A stretch of 64,000 nucleotides of DNA from Ailanthus altissimus (Eukaryota > Streptophyta > Magnoliopsida > Sapindales > Simaroubaceae), in contig OX327693.1 in NCBI GenBank assembly GCA_946807835.1, forward strand, positions 11,053,501 through 11,117,500, in the 5' to 3' direction. The notes under the pieces are model-generated. The model made no database searches and was not told the DNA's origin. It was given only the letters and a program-made list of their open reading frames with translations. Numbering within the stretch: the first letter of the stretch is position 1; the number at the start of each line of letters is the position of its first letter. Below, piece after piece: positions 1 through 11,700 of this stretch. The position numbers were made by a program, and so were the translations under genes.

Positions 1-1088
1 GCTGCAGCCCCAAGCCCCCAGCTCCACGGCACACATGCGAAGTATAAAATCCCCTCTCAACTCTCATTTTTGGACTTAGATTCAAAGCCCCTCACCCCTA
101 AAGTTTCTTATACCTATAAAAATACTCTTTTGAGGGTCGAAACACAGACTTTGAAGAGGCAAAAACTTAGAGAAAGAATTAATAATACAAAAATTAAATA
201 TCAAAGTTAAAGATTAAAAAATCAAGATCAAGATTCAACCTTCAAGTCAAAGAAAAGGGAGAAGCACATCGAAGAGTCACTTTGATTAGTTTTTCTACTA
301 TTTCTTTATTATTATGTTCCTATTCTTGTTGATCTTTATAAATTGGTTAGATACTTTTAGTTATGTAATAAGCTAAATTATTCATCTAGGGTTAGACTAT
401 GTAAACTTAGTATGGATTTGAATTTTGTTAATTCTTAGTTTATAATCTTAATACAATAAATTGATTCATTCAATCTGAATTTAATACTTTCATTATACCT
501 GATAAATATTTTGAATGATTAAGGAACCATGATGAACTTGACGGATGGATTCATATGTTTAGCTTATGATAGTTTGATGCATGATCATAGGGTAACAACT
601 ATGAGTTTCATCTAGGATAGACGTATATCTAAGTGGCATATATAGTACAATTTAGACTTGATCTTAATGAATTATATTCTAATTTGATTACCATAGACAT
701 ATAGGTGATTGTTAGAATACGTAATATAGTCACTCGACCATCGACAGAGGCTGGTGATAAGATTAGTGTCTTAGCCAAAAATTGGTATTAAGAGATTAAC
801 TAATAGGTTAATAAATTTAATGAAATACTATGAGACTAGTCAAAACTCTAAATTATCTTTGCTTGTGAATTCTAACTTTTATTTTTGTTTAGTTTAATTG
901 ATAGAGTTAGATTAGTTAATTAAATTTTTTATTGTGATTTTTTGGATAAAAGTTATGTAGGTACAATTTTAGTACTTGATTTATACAATTAGACCACAGA
1001 TTCCCTGTAGGATGGATATCTAGACTTAAAATTCTATATTACTTGATACGATAGCGTGTGCTTGTACTTAGTTAGTATAGCATCAATC
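1..1088 (+). mobile_element. Ty3/gypsy-type LTR, left end cut by window edge
   Basis: This stretch matches the LTRs at 11701-13053 and 17338-18654, and most closely the reverse complement of 59093-60353. Shared blocks are the downstream part of the LTR (AAGCCCCTC, CTAGGGTTAGACTATGTAAAC, AACCATGATGAACTTGAC) and the end motif TTGATACGATAGCGTG. The sequence switches at about 1088 straight into copia integrase code with no primer-binding site, so this end looks like a solo LTR, or the 3' LTR of an element to the left, inserted into the copia gene. The upstream U3 is outside the window, so the TSD cannot be tested. Confidence 0.8.
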
Positions 1089-1091
1089 AAG

Positions 1092-3625
1092 TTTTTATGA
1101 GTTTTATAGATGATTACTCTAGGTTTATGTGGATTTACCCTTTACAATTAAAATCACAAGTACTACAAATCTTAAACACTTTCAAACAGATACTGAAGAA
1201 CTACTTGAAAGAAAAATTAGAACCTTTCAATCTGACAATGGTAGAAAGTTCATAACCTTAACTAAACACTTGCAAGAACAAAGAGTAACATAGATTTTCT
1301 TACCCATAAACACACCATCAAAATGGTAGGGTTGAGAGAAAGTCTAGACATATTGTTGAAACTAGATTAAGCCTAATGAAAAAAAGTCATATGCCTTTTA
1401 AACATTGGTAGAATGCCTTTGTTACTACAACATTTCTAATAAATAGAATGCCACTCCGTGTATTACATGGAAAGTTACCTTTTGAGTTGATCTTTAACCA
1501 TAATTTAACTGCGGTTATGAGAGTTTTTTGTAGCACTTGTTATCCACACTTAAGAGAGTATCACAAACATAAACTTGATTATTACACTAAAAAGTGAGTT
1601 TTCTTAGGATATAGTACTTCTCGCAAAGGTTACGAGTGTTTGAACTTGGATGGTAAGATATACATACCTAGATATGTCATTTTTAATGAAAATGAATTTT
1701 GTTTTGAGTCTGATAGCAACTTTAATTTGAAAACAACACTTAAACACAATCTTATGTCAAAAGTTTACCCTAGTCAACCTTTCATGCTTTAGAAATTTCA
1801 AAAATTCCAAAACATATTAGATACATTTCAAGTTTCTTCTCAATGTGTCAATAATTAAAATTGTCGAATTACAGTTCCAACTGAAGTAGAATATAACCTT
1901 GATACACATGAACCCTTAAATTTTGATTCTTGTTCACATTCAAGAGCCACTCAAAATGACAGAAATGAACTAGACACACTTGACCATGAAACTTCTATAG
2001 TTTAAACTCAATCAAACATAAATATAATACCAATATATGTGTAAGTCTTTAATATGCATCCTATGCTCACTAGGTCTAAAACATGGGTTTTTTAGCCTAA
2101 TATCTACTTAGCAAAAATAGGAACTGATGAAAGCAAAGGTTACATACCTTCTACTGCTAAAGAAGCTCTATATTTACCTCAATGGAAGAAGGCCATTAAT
2201 GATGAATATCAGGCTCTATTAAAGAATAACACTTGGTGCTTAATCCCATACAACTCTAGTCATAAGTTGATTACAAACAAATACGTATTTAAAGTTAAAA
2301 GGAACCATGATGGGAGTATAGCAAAGTATAAAGTAAGGTTGGTTGCAAGCACAATAAAGGTTATATTAAGTATTGTAGTATCAAAAAACTAGGTGCTTAA
2401 GCAAATAGACATTAATAATCCCTTTCTTAATAGGAATTTGAGTGAATAAGTGTATATGCAGCAACCTAAGGGTTTTAAAGTCTTAAAACAAGCATGGTTT
2501 GGTTTGTGAACTAAAGAAAGCCTTTTTGGTTTAAAGCAAGCACTAAGGGCTTGGTATGAAAAAACTTAGAGCAGCACTTATTAGCTAGGGTTTTTGTAAT
2601 ATCAAGTCTGTCACTTCAGTTTTTGTAAGATTAAAGAAAGACAGCTTGATCATTATTCTAGTATATGTTGATGATATAATTCGTACTGGAAACAAACCAA
2701 ATGAAATCTAGCAGGTAATTTCTCAGTTAAATATAAATTTTTCTTTAAAATAACTTGGAGATCTTGGCTATTTCCTTGGCATAGAAGTTAGAAGAACAAT
2801 GCAGGCATACATTCATCCTAAGCTAAGTATGCTATTAATTTACTAGCAAAACCAACATGTCCACAGCCAAAGGCTAAGCCACACCAATGAACTTAAAAAT
2901 TAAACTTGTCAAGGATAAAGGGAATAGTTTTAAAGATGCTATACTGTACAGAAGTGTAATTAGTGCTTTGCAATATTTAACCATTACAAGACCTGAAATA
3001 TCCTTTGTTGTAAATAAATTAAGTCAATTTCTATCAGCACCTACTAATCTTCATTGGCAAAGTTGCAAAACATTGCACAAATATATTCAGAATACTAAAG
3101 ATAAAGGTTTGTTGTTTACACCTAGAAGAAATCTCAGCCTCGAGGCTTTCTTTGATACTAATTAGGCATATGATGAAGATGATAGAAAATCTATTGGAGG
3201 TTATTGTATTTTTCTTGTTCAAAACTTAGTTTCATAGAGTTCAAGGAAACAAAGAGTTGTCTCAAGATCCACCACTGTATCTGAGTATCGATCCTTAGTT
3301 TAGACTACAATAGAAATCTTTTGGATTTAATCACTATTTTCATAATTACATCTATAACTTATCAACGCACCAATTATTTAGTGTGATAATTAAAGTGTAA
3401 CTGCATTAGCTTTAAATTCTTAGTTTCATAATAGAACAAAGCATATTGAAGTAGACATTCATTTTATTCTTAGATCAGATTTTGAATCACAAGCTGGATA
3501 TCATATATGTTCCAACAAATGAGCAAATAGCTGATATTTTTATAAAAGCATTATCCACCAGCAAGTTTCAGTATCTAACCAAGCAAACTAAATGTCTTCC
3601 ACAGACAATTTAGCTTGAGGGGAGA
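1092..3625 (+). pseudogene. Decayed Ty1/copia pol (integrase, reverse transcriptase, RNase H)
   Basis: Reading between frames gives copia pol in normal order. Integrase core begins with FIDDYSRFMWIYPL near 1100-1140. Reverse transcriptase begins near 2165 (QWKKAINDEYQALLKNNTW), with a YVDDI-type block at about 2665. The RT/RNase H junction lies in the longest open piece, 2887-3165 (ITRPEISFVVNKLSQFLSAP). RNase H remains reach about 3600. Many stops and frameshifts make it non-functional. gag, protease and the 5' LTR are missing because the gypsy LTR at 1-1088 interrupts integrase. The domain order is typical of copia, and the decay suggests an old insertion. Confidence 0.85.
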
Positions 3626-3964
3626 TGAAAATCAGAAGCTAATCATGTAATACGTCTACAAAAAGCATTCCACATCAACAAGGCACGTCAGCAAAAAATC
3701 AAATCTCAGTTAAAAAGATATTTATCAGTTTTTCCGCCAATATATAACCAACTTGTAACAAACTATTTTCCAGATTTTTCCGTGTTAGATCAGAATTAGT
3801 TTTTACTATAAATACACTTCTAATTGAGTTTTTTAGTTAATAAGAAGTAATTCATCTCATTTGCAGCTCGTAGCCTTCGTGTTTGTTACTAAAAAAACTT
3901 ATGTTTAGTTACTTAGAAAATTTTACTTTTAAAGATAAAACTCAGATTTCTGTCTATTTTATCA
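3626..3964 (+). mobile_element. Candidate 3' LTR of the decayed copia element
   Basis: RNase H code ends at a polypurine tract, TTGAGGGGAGA, immediately followed by TGAAAATCAGAAGC. That is the usual junction of a copia 3' LTR. A promoter-like TATAAATA lies near 3810. The right end at TTTATCA (3964) is a guess from the TG...CA rule, because no second LTR copy is in the window to fix it. Confidence 0.5.
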
Positions 3965-5026
3965 TACAATCGGATCTTTCATATTTGAAAAAAGTTATGT
4001 TTTCCATTACTAAAATTTATAACAGATTTTTTGAATTCAATTTCTCTTGAGAACGTTTAGTTTAGTGTTAAACTGAGTCAGGGAAGAAAGAATAAAAGGG
4101 CGACAAATATTACATATTTGTATTATATATCATGACTCATCATATTTCGTATCTCTAGGAAATCTCATTTCTACATGGATGGCCTAGCATCCTATTATTG
4201 CAATACTACTTTATGTCACGCCATTTGCGTCACATGCTTTACACCTTGTCTCAATTTATAGTTCCTATATCGTTTATTATTTATTTTGGGTCCCATGTGT
4301 CCACCACTGCTTTTGCTGGAGAATGTCTTACTATACAGTTCCATTAATTGTTGATGTGTCAATTATCGAATAAGATTCCCCAGCCATGCTTACTTTAATA
4401 GCCAGATTTCTTTTGTTGCTTGCACTGGTCATAACTCAACATTCTTTTTTAGATGCTTTGAGATCTGGCTTGTCAGCTTGCCTTCTTTGAGTTAGTTTAT
4501 TTGGGAATTAAACAATCTTCCCAGCAATAGGAGTTTGATGTTATATTTTAACTGTTTTCAAGTATTTTTTTTTTAATATTTAGTGTACGATAAAATTTCA
4601 TAGAGATTATGTGAGTTGGTAGAGCAGTTCGTGAGCCGAAATTTTTAAAAAATTTGTTGATTTTGACAAAAATTTAAGTTAAGCCCGTGATTTATAAAAA
4701 ACGTAAACCTTTAATAAAAAAAGAAATATTTTATAAATATGTAGTGACATATTAGAATATTCTTTGACATATATTTTTATTTTGTATATAAAATATTAGA
4801 TCAATATATTGCATCTTAAATTTTAATCGTTGATTGTATAAAACTACTAATATATAAAAAGAAAACCTTCAGTTATACAAAATTATTTTAATTTGTATTC
4901 TCTTTCGATTAATAAAAAAAAAAAATTTCAAACATTTAGTGTGTATCTCTCATCTCTTTGTTTGTGTGATATTTTTTAAGTTGTTTAGTACACAAAAATG
5001 TCTAAGATCACACAATTCTAAAAAAA
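3965..5026. other. Unclassified AT-rich intergenic DNA
   Basis: No open frame, terminal repeat or conserved protein block was recognised. The sequence has poly-A and poly-T runs, and its composition falls to very high AT after about 4560. Confidence 0.5.
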
Positions 5027-5952
5027 TTATATAATTCTAAAAAGGTCTGTAACATTAAGATATGATATGTTAATCTTCTTTTTGAGTAGTCTCTGACAAA
5101 ATTGGCAAATCATATACATTCTAAATATGATCCGCTGATCAACTTGAGATTTAACTAGTTTTGGATTTCTGTTTGCACAAGTATAGGTCAAGAGGCATTC
5201 TTGGATGAGATGTTGTCTAGTGGGGCATTTGCTACGCATCTTCGTATGGCAATGATACAAAATATTGTTCTTTTAACCAAAAACTTGTTGGAATATTTGC
5301 ATAACATTTTAATAACATATTTGTTTCTGCTTTGAATTTTTGTACAAGTTGTTTAATAATTCCATATTCACTTCTCCCTTAGAGAGAATATTTCTCTACC
5401 TAAGGAATCACCATATTTGATGTAGGAAACCCATCATGTTGGAATGTGAACGAAGCAAAAAAAAAAGAGAGAAAATCCATTCTAAGAATTAAATCTTCTC
5501 TTGCATGGTTAAAGACATAAAGGGGAATGTCGAACAACAAATATATCAATTTGGACTGGGCTTGTGAATTTGTTAGAGTATTGTTCACCACTTGCTAATG
5601 TGTATTTAGCAAAAGTAGGAATCTGAAATTACTTAGGTAAGCAGTTGTTGTGAATTACAAATGTTGTTACTCTAATATCCAGTGATGCCGTATTAATGGT
5701 AATAGAATTTCCAAGATATGGAGTTAGAATTATTTTAAAATATGGTCTGAAAGTATTTCCGTCTTCGATGTAGGAGTCAGTGGAAATATTCATGACTTGA
5801 TCACCTTCAAATGATTCTGCATCTGATTGGTCTATATCTTCCATAAAAAATATTAAATCTTGTGAATCATCAGATAAATCAAAGAATTCAAGGTTTTGGA
5901 TGAATTCAAGTAACTTGAGAAGAATTTTGAATTTCTTTTTGCACAGTGTCAT
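5027..5952 (-). pseudogene. Minus-strand coding remains, protease-like (possible endogenous pararetrovirus)
   Basis: Three minus-strand open pieces (5952-5629, 5591-5400, 5260-5027) lie end to end in different frames, as if one long gene had decayed. The first has an acidic stretch (residues 24-50) and then LDIRVTTFVI at residues 91-100. This resembles a retroviral aspartic protease site in which the central LDTGA residues have changed. The second piece contains LILRMDFL, in the position of the hydrophobic G-x-DFL block that follows such proteases. The third is Cys-rich (CHTKMRSKCP, TCANRNP) and would sit before reverse transcriptase. Caulimoviridae and Metaviridae both use this order. I lean to an endogenous pararetrovirus but cannot exclude a gypsy relic. 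Confidence 0.35.
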
Positions 5953-6834
5953 GACTTACCACAAATAAATCATTGACATTTTGTTTAGCTAAGAATTTTA
6001 TTCTTTAGATAAATAGAGATAATCTTGCCTCAAGTAATATCTTTTAAGTTTTTTTGACATCACAACACTTGTTCTATAGCTATTCTTAATTTATGAAACA
6101 TCATTTTCTCTTTAGGTCACTTTAAAGAACACTTGTCTAAATAATATTGCTACAAAATTGTTGTATATATTAGGATGATCCAAATATTATTTTCTTACCT
6201 TGCAAGAATACCAGTCCATCAACTTTATAGAGAACCTATGAATCCACCAACGAATCCTAAAGTAATAACTTCTCTCATGGATAAGCGTGGAGTTCTTATA
6301 GCGTCAAAATCACCCAAAGCTAACATTGTCAAAGGCTTCAACTGTTTGTTCAAGTTCCAATTCATCTATACAGAAAGATTGATGTTCAAGTCCAATTCAT
6401 CGATATAGAAAGATCCAATTCATCCCACGGTATTTATATAAGTTGGATTTATAGGATCAAATGGATCATATGCCATGTGTATTAATTGGAATAGCAAATG
6501 ATGGAGAGGAGCTGGAGTCTGCTGCATCTTATGAATCTTCATCTTTGAATTCCTCTCCCCATCTTGTGGCATGTACTGGCCGTGGTTGTGGAGGCAGTGG
6601 AGGTATGAAATGAAGGACGCGTAAATGTTGTGAGAATATAAATATATAATAGAAAAGAAGAAAGAGAAGGAATCTATCACTCTTTCGCTCATCTTGAGCC
6701 GACATGGTGGCAGCGACAATAACTTCGCCATTATCTTAAATAATTAAAGGTAATCCTAAACCCTTCCCATGATATTTAACTTGCTTAAGTAACAAATAGG
6801 TTGTTTTGTTCATGGTGAACATTTTTATTTATAT
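5953..6834. other. Unclassified stretch next to the protease-like relic
   Basis: Short open pieces occur on both strands (6175-6408 plus, 6731-6420 minus), but neither shows a domain I recognise. The minus-strand reading could be an upstream continuation of the relic at 5027-5952, but the evidence is weak. Confidence 0.3.
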
Positions 6835-7610
6835 TGAAAGTTTCAAAGTTGGAATCTCATATAAATTACTTTAATCTCTTTGAAATTTGCTTAAATTTAT
6901 AAGAAAAATATCATCCTCTTGCCAAAAAAAAAAACTTTGACACTTAAATCAGTAATTATCTAATAAACTCATGATATATGTGAGAGTACTTTAAATAAGA
7001 GAATTATGTTTTATCTCTCTCTCTCTCTCTCTCTAGCGCGATAACTCTCTCTATAATTTTGAATGCTCTAAAATTGAATGCTAAAGGTTTGAGTGCTTAT
7101 TATTTAATGAATTATGACTTATCGAGCATGCTTATTTATAGCACAGATATTATCACAATCCAAATCATATTCGGATGGTTAATAATCTTTATCAAGGTAC
7201 GATAAATTTATATCTCAAAGGGATTATCCAAAGTTAAAATATGAATCATAATCTAATTCATCAAGGAACCATAGGTTTTTATCCCTTATGCAAAGACTCC
7301 TTAGTCAAGCCAAATAACAACAACAAAAATCTAAATTTAAATAAAACAATAACAACAAAAAGGCATAAATCAAATAGAATAGTAATTTCAATCCTTCCTA
7401 TTTCGTCAATCCAAAATTTACATATTTTTTGGATCTTAGACAAATTAGGTCGGGCCATACCTTGGTTTAAATTTGGCTTCCTTTGCTCTCAGGTTGTTTA
7501 ATTCAATTTCAAGCCTAAAAAATCATTATTCTTGCCTATTTGGCTATTTCAACCTGTTGATTTCTACACGTGAAGTGGCTATTTGTGCTTATTCCATAAT
7601 AGGCCCAACA
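6835..7610 (-). mobile_element. Solo gypsy LTR with perfect TATAT target-site duplication
   Basis: On the plus strand the block begins TGAAAGTTTC and ends GGCCCAACA, so it has TG...CA ends. It is flanked by TATAT at 6830-6834 and TATAT at 7611-7615. It aligns by eye with the LTRs at 7696-8320 and 19897-20588, sharing for example an A-rich run followed by a block like CTTGACRCTYAARTYAGTAA. No internal region accompanies it, so it is best read as a solo LTR left by LTR-LTR recombination. Orientation follows the related minus-strand element. Confidence 0.8.
7013..7035. repeat. (CT)n microsatellite
   Basis: About eleven CT units lie inside the solo LTR. The related LTR copies at 7696 and 19897 lack the expansion, so it arose after this copy inserted. 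Confidence 0.9.
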
Positions 7611-7695
7611 TATATGGATTCATATTTTGTGTTGAATGATGTTTATTATTGAAATTCAACAATGAGATCATGTAAGGTTTACTAAGATTTATCTC

Positions 7696-8320
7696 TGAAT
7701 GCTCTATGGTCAGAACTTCACATATAATTATGTCTTAACCCTCAAATAATCTTTGAATTATTGTGAAAGCACACTCCAACGTTCAAGTTAAGAACTATCT
7801 AATAAATACATTATGTGTGTGGGAGTGCTTCAGATAAAATGATTATTCTCTATATTTTTCTATCAATATACTAGAAGTAATCGTGCTTAATTTTCTTCAA
7901 TAAATCATGGTTTATTATGCATTCCTATTGATAATGCATATATGATGAAGATCTAATTTGTATTCAGATGATATGATAAGCATATCATAATGAGATGGTC
8001 ATTATCATAGTGTGATCATCTTATCATGATCTGATAATGTTCTATAATGCGATAAAGTTATATCTTTTAGAGTTTAGATATAATTTATCACCCAAGGATG
8101 AAGGATTTAAGTAAGATTTCTCTACTTGTGAAAAATCTTTCTTTATACAAAATAATAATTCATTTTCACCTCTTCATGATTTACGTGACCCGTTTATATG
8201 GGTTGATGCATTGGCAGGTTTGTTACCTAGTATATTGGATCTGAATTTGAGCCCTTATTAACTATTTATAAACTCTTTTAAAAAAGACATAGTGGCATAT
8301 ACTACTAGGCTCATTTAAAA
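7696..8320 (-). repeat. 3' LTR of the minus-strand gypsy element
   Basis: It matches 19897-20588 throughout. Shared blocks include AGAAGTAATCGTGCTTA, AGAGTTTAGATATAATTTAT and AAGGATTTAAGTAAGATT. The plus-strand left edge is TGAATGCTC. The right edge near TCATTTAAA was set by comparison with the solo LTR at 6835-7610. A purine-rich AGGGGGATA on the minus strand lies just outside. Confidence 0.75.
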
Positions 8321-9435
8321 ATGAGCTCTATAGATATCCCCCTATAAATAAAGAATAAGAGTCTGACTCTAGGTCTTAGAGCTTAAAGGGCTCGTTTCTT
8401 TAGTCCTTAATTTAGGACACGACACGTTTTACTTTTTAAAAAAATGACATTTTTCTTACTTAGCACTATTTATGGCGAACAGGGTTCTTTGCTCTCAGGT
8501 GATGCTTCTAATATGATAAAATGACATGTAAGATTTTCTTCCTTCCATATGTTAATTCCTATATGATCTGAGTCAATAAGCAAAATAATACATTTTGAAG
8601 CTTTCTTGACCTTCTTAAGACATTTTTATCATGGTCCTTCTATTTATATCAAATTGTTCTAGAAGCAACAACACTTCTTTCCATTTGCAATTTGGTCTCT
8701 GAACAATGTAATATAGAAGAAATTCTTCCACGTATGAGATATAATCATGTGATCATGTATGCAACAATTCATAAATTTAAAAAAATATTTTAGTTGGCAT
8801 TTTACTTTCCTTTTTTCTTTCTTACTCTTCTTTAGTTTTATCTTTGAGTGGTTTCATTTAATCTTTAATGTCTCATCTTTAAGAGGGTTTCATTTACTCT
8901 TCATTGTCCATTTTTATATAACTTAGAAGACTTCATGGTCTCGTCTTTATGTATCTTTGAAGGTCTTGTTTCCTTTAAAAAAGAGTGGGAAAAAGAAGGC
9001 ATATCTAGTGATCTGTGTTACTTCTTTTATTTCTCTTCTTGTGATAATCTGTAGCTAGAGACATAATAATAATTCTAATTGAAATAGTGTGTCTCACTAT
9101 GTCAATTGGATGCAACAATCATATGAGATAAATAATACTTTTTAGATGCAATTTTAAATCATATTTCTAAGTAAACTTTCAATATATGTGCTTATTAGTA
9201 AAGGTATTAGACCCTTTTAAAGAATTCTTTCAACAGATATAAGATTGTTTGAGACACACAAATCTTCTTTAACCATCATCACTCTAAAGTAAGGGCCCCT
9301 ATACTCAACCTTTGACGTAATATAACTTGACTCTGAATCTCTGTCTATCTATCTCATAATGATATATATTTGGAAATAATATATAACATTTTATCTCATC
9401 ATTTCCCTATTCTTTTAGAATTTCAATCATATTGT
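8321..9435 (-). other. Non-coding internal region of the gypsy element
   Basis: This lies between the tandem arrays and the 3' LTR. It has no open frame of note and no pol motif. It contains T-rich runs such as the block near 8810-8830. Confidence 0.45.
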
Positions 9436-9815
9436 TGGAAGGAAGGTACTAAGTACTCTAATCCTCTCCAACCCTCACCTTTGCTGTCAAAAAGAAGGTA
9501 TTAAGTACTCCAATCCTTTCAATTTTTAATCACACTGTTAAAAAGAAAGTACTAAGTACTCTAATCCTTCAAGCCCTGATCTTGTTTTTAGTTCATCCCT
9601 TTTCTTGATTCATTTTTCCTCGTAGAAGGAATATACTACATATTTCAATCCTTCTAGTTTCAATATCTTTTATCTTAATCATGTTGTTGGAATAAATGTA
9701 CTAAGTACTCTAATCCTTTCAGCCTTGATCTTTTTCATTATCATTTTCATAAAGTCATTGTTTTGTGTCTTTAATCATGTTGTTAGAAGAAAGATATTAA
9801 GTACTCCATTCCTTT
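9436..9815. repeat. Tandem array A: dispersed GTACTAAGTACTCTAATCC motif
   Basis: About six copies of a motif like GGTACTAAGTACTCTAATCC start near 9445, 9497, 9547, 9631, 9697 and 9792. They are spaced irregularly (about 50-95 bp) with partly related spacers. The motif core AGTACT is palindromic. The array lies inside the minus-strand gypsy element, between gag and the 3' LTR. Confidence 0.7.
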
Positions 9816-9959
9816 TCAACCCTGATTTTTGTTTTGTTTTATTTTTATTACCTAAGAAGTAGTTATTATGCCTTATTTTCCTACCAAGATATGGGTGAAA
9901 GGTAGCGAGAACCCATGTCTCCTTCACCTTTGTATTTCTAATTATGGAATATAAGATGT

Positions 9960-11010
9960 ATATCTCTTAATTCTTCTAAGGGACTGAAGGAAGGTGGTAG
10001 GAACTTTTATCCTCTTAGCCACATTCACCTGATTTTGGAATGATAACATCTATGCTATTTTATTCTTTTAAAGGACAAGAGAAAAGTGGTAGAAACTTTT
10101 ATCCTCTCAAACCTTCTTCTTCTGTTTCTAGAACATTGGGATTTGGATCTTTTTTTCTTCTTTAAGGTACAAGAGGAATGTGGTGGGAGCCTCTATCTTC
10201 TTGGACCTTTATTTTGGTTCTACTTCTAAAACTCTAGAATTTAGTTCTTGTCTAAAGGAAGGCGGTAGAACCTTTATCCTTTCTGTTCTTTTCTTTTGTT
10301 CTAAAACCCTAGAACTGGAATTTGGTTCTTATCTAAAAGATGAGAGGAATGTGGTAGGAACCTTTATCCTCTTAGACCTTCTCATTTTGTTTCTAGAACT
10401 TTGGGATCTATACCTTTTTTTTCTCTAAGGTACGAAAAGAAGGTGGTGGGAACCCTTATCTTCTCAAATCTTTATCTTAGTTCTATTTCTCAAACTCTAT
10501 AATTTAGTTCTTGTCTAAAAGACTGGGGAAAGATGGTGGAACCCTTATCCTTTTAGGCTTTTTCTTCTGTTTTGGAACTCTAGAACTAGAATCTAGTTCT
10601 TGTATAAGGGATGGGAGGAAGGTAGTAGAACCTTTATTCTCTTAGGCCTTTTCTTATATTTTGGAACTATAGAGTTAGAATCTAGTTCTTGTTTAAGGGA
10701 CGAGAGGAAGGTAGTGGTAACCCTTATCCTCTCAGACTTTTTCTTCCATTCTGAAACTCTAAAACTAAATCTAAAGGAAAATGGTAAAAAAATTTATCCT
10801 TTCAGGCTTTTTCTTCTATTCTAAAACTCTAGAAAATAAATCTAATTCTTGTATAAGTGATGAGAGGAAGGTCATAGGAACCCCTATTTTCTCGGTCCGT
10901 TTCTCCTAATTTCCATATCAATAGGCTCTATGCCTTTTAGTTTTCGAAGAAATGAGAGGAATGTGGTGGAAGCCTCTAACATCTTGACCCTTTTCTTCTA
11001 TTCTGAAGGA
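9960..11010. repeat. Tandem array B: about twelve units of a 90-bp minisatellite
   Basis: The anchor G(G/T)GGTRGGAAC recurs near 9993, 10085, 10179, 10261, 10351, 10442, 10532, 10621, 10711, 10781, 10870 and 10961, spaced mostly 82-94 bp. Units share GAGAGGAAGGTGGTAGGAACC, then TTTATCCTCTYAGRCCTTTTT, then AAACTCTAGAACT and TAGTTCTTGT. Plus-strand open frames at 10180-10428 and 10600-10824 are only read-through of the repeat, not genes. The array is inside the gypsy element. Confidence 0.9.
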
Positions 11011-11045
11011 AGATAGGAACTATGCCTTGTTTTCCTTTTGGAGTA

Positions 11046-11375
11046 TGTGTGCTTCGAATGTGAAGAGACCATCTAAGGAAGTTGTATAATATGGTTGCTT
11101 CAAAAGTGAAGGTACTAAACTCGTCCAAAAAGTCTTATGATATGGGTGCTTCCAATAAAGGTACTAAACTTGTCCAAGAAAGTCTTAAGATATAGGTGCT
11201 TCCAAGATAAAGGTCTAAGCCTGTCCAAGGAATTATTTGGGTGCTTTTGGTTAAGGTATTGAACCCTTCCAGAGAAGTCTTTAGGTAATTCTTGGTAAAG
11301 GTATTGAACCCTTTAAAAGAAGTCTTTAAGTGCTTCTTGATAAAAGTTTTGAACCTTTCCAGAGAAGTCTTTTTC
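11046..11375. repeat. Tandem array C: about seven units of 45-52 bp
   Basis: The anchor GTGCTTC recurs near 11049, 11094, 11146, 11196, 11241, 11285 (degenerate) and 11330. It is joined to AAAGGTAYTRAAC and CCARAGAAGTCTT. A minus-strand open frame at 11392-11135 reads through the units and gives a repetitive Lys/Thr/Phe-rich peptide. It is most simply a by-product of the repeat. Confidence 0.85.
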
Positions 11376-11478
11376 TTGTGAGCTAAATACATGATTTAAA
11401 GAATATGTTTTGTTATTATAATAATTATAAAATTAAAAAAAAAAGTATGGCGTAAAACACATCTTAAATTCAAGTATG

Positions 11479-11700
11479 TCATATATTATTATGATTTATT
11501 TTTGGCTTCACTCGATTCATTTTAAGCTCTGCCTCGAATTCGAATTCGGCTAAATGGCCATCCATCATGAAGGCATTTATATTACTTCTTAAAGATCGGC
11601 AATCATTGATGTTGTGTTCGGGTTCATTATAAAAGGTGCAGTATTTAGTTTTGTCTATTTGATCTTCTAATGTCTGTATGTGATAGGGGCGTAAAAGCAC
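11479..11700 (-). pseudogene. gypsy gag C-terminal fragment with zinc-knuckle-like motif
   Basis: The 73-residue minus-strand piece contains EDQIDKTKYCTFYNEPEHN followed by INDCRSLR. That corresponds to the C-x2-C-x4-H-x4-C-like region and following helix of many plant gypsy Gag proteins, with the second Cys replaced. Its upstream edge is cut by the nested element at 11701. The matching N-terminal part lies on the other side, at 18655-19876. Confidence 0.7.

Noticed and set aside
10180..10824. Plus-strand open frames with repeated Phe/Leu-rich text
   Set aside because: They are translations of the 90-bp minisatellite. Similar frames recur because the DNA repeats, and no domain is present.
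9436..11375. CRISPR-like array
   Set aside because: Units are degenerate and adjacent, without unique spacers of constant length, and the source is a plant genome.
11135..11392. Minus-strand frame encoding a repetitive Lys/Thr/Phe peptide
   Set aside because: It follows the 45-52-bp array C exactly, and a protein repeat is not needed to explain it.
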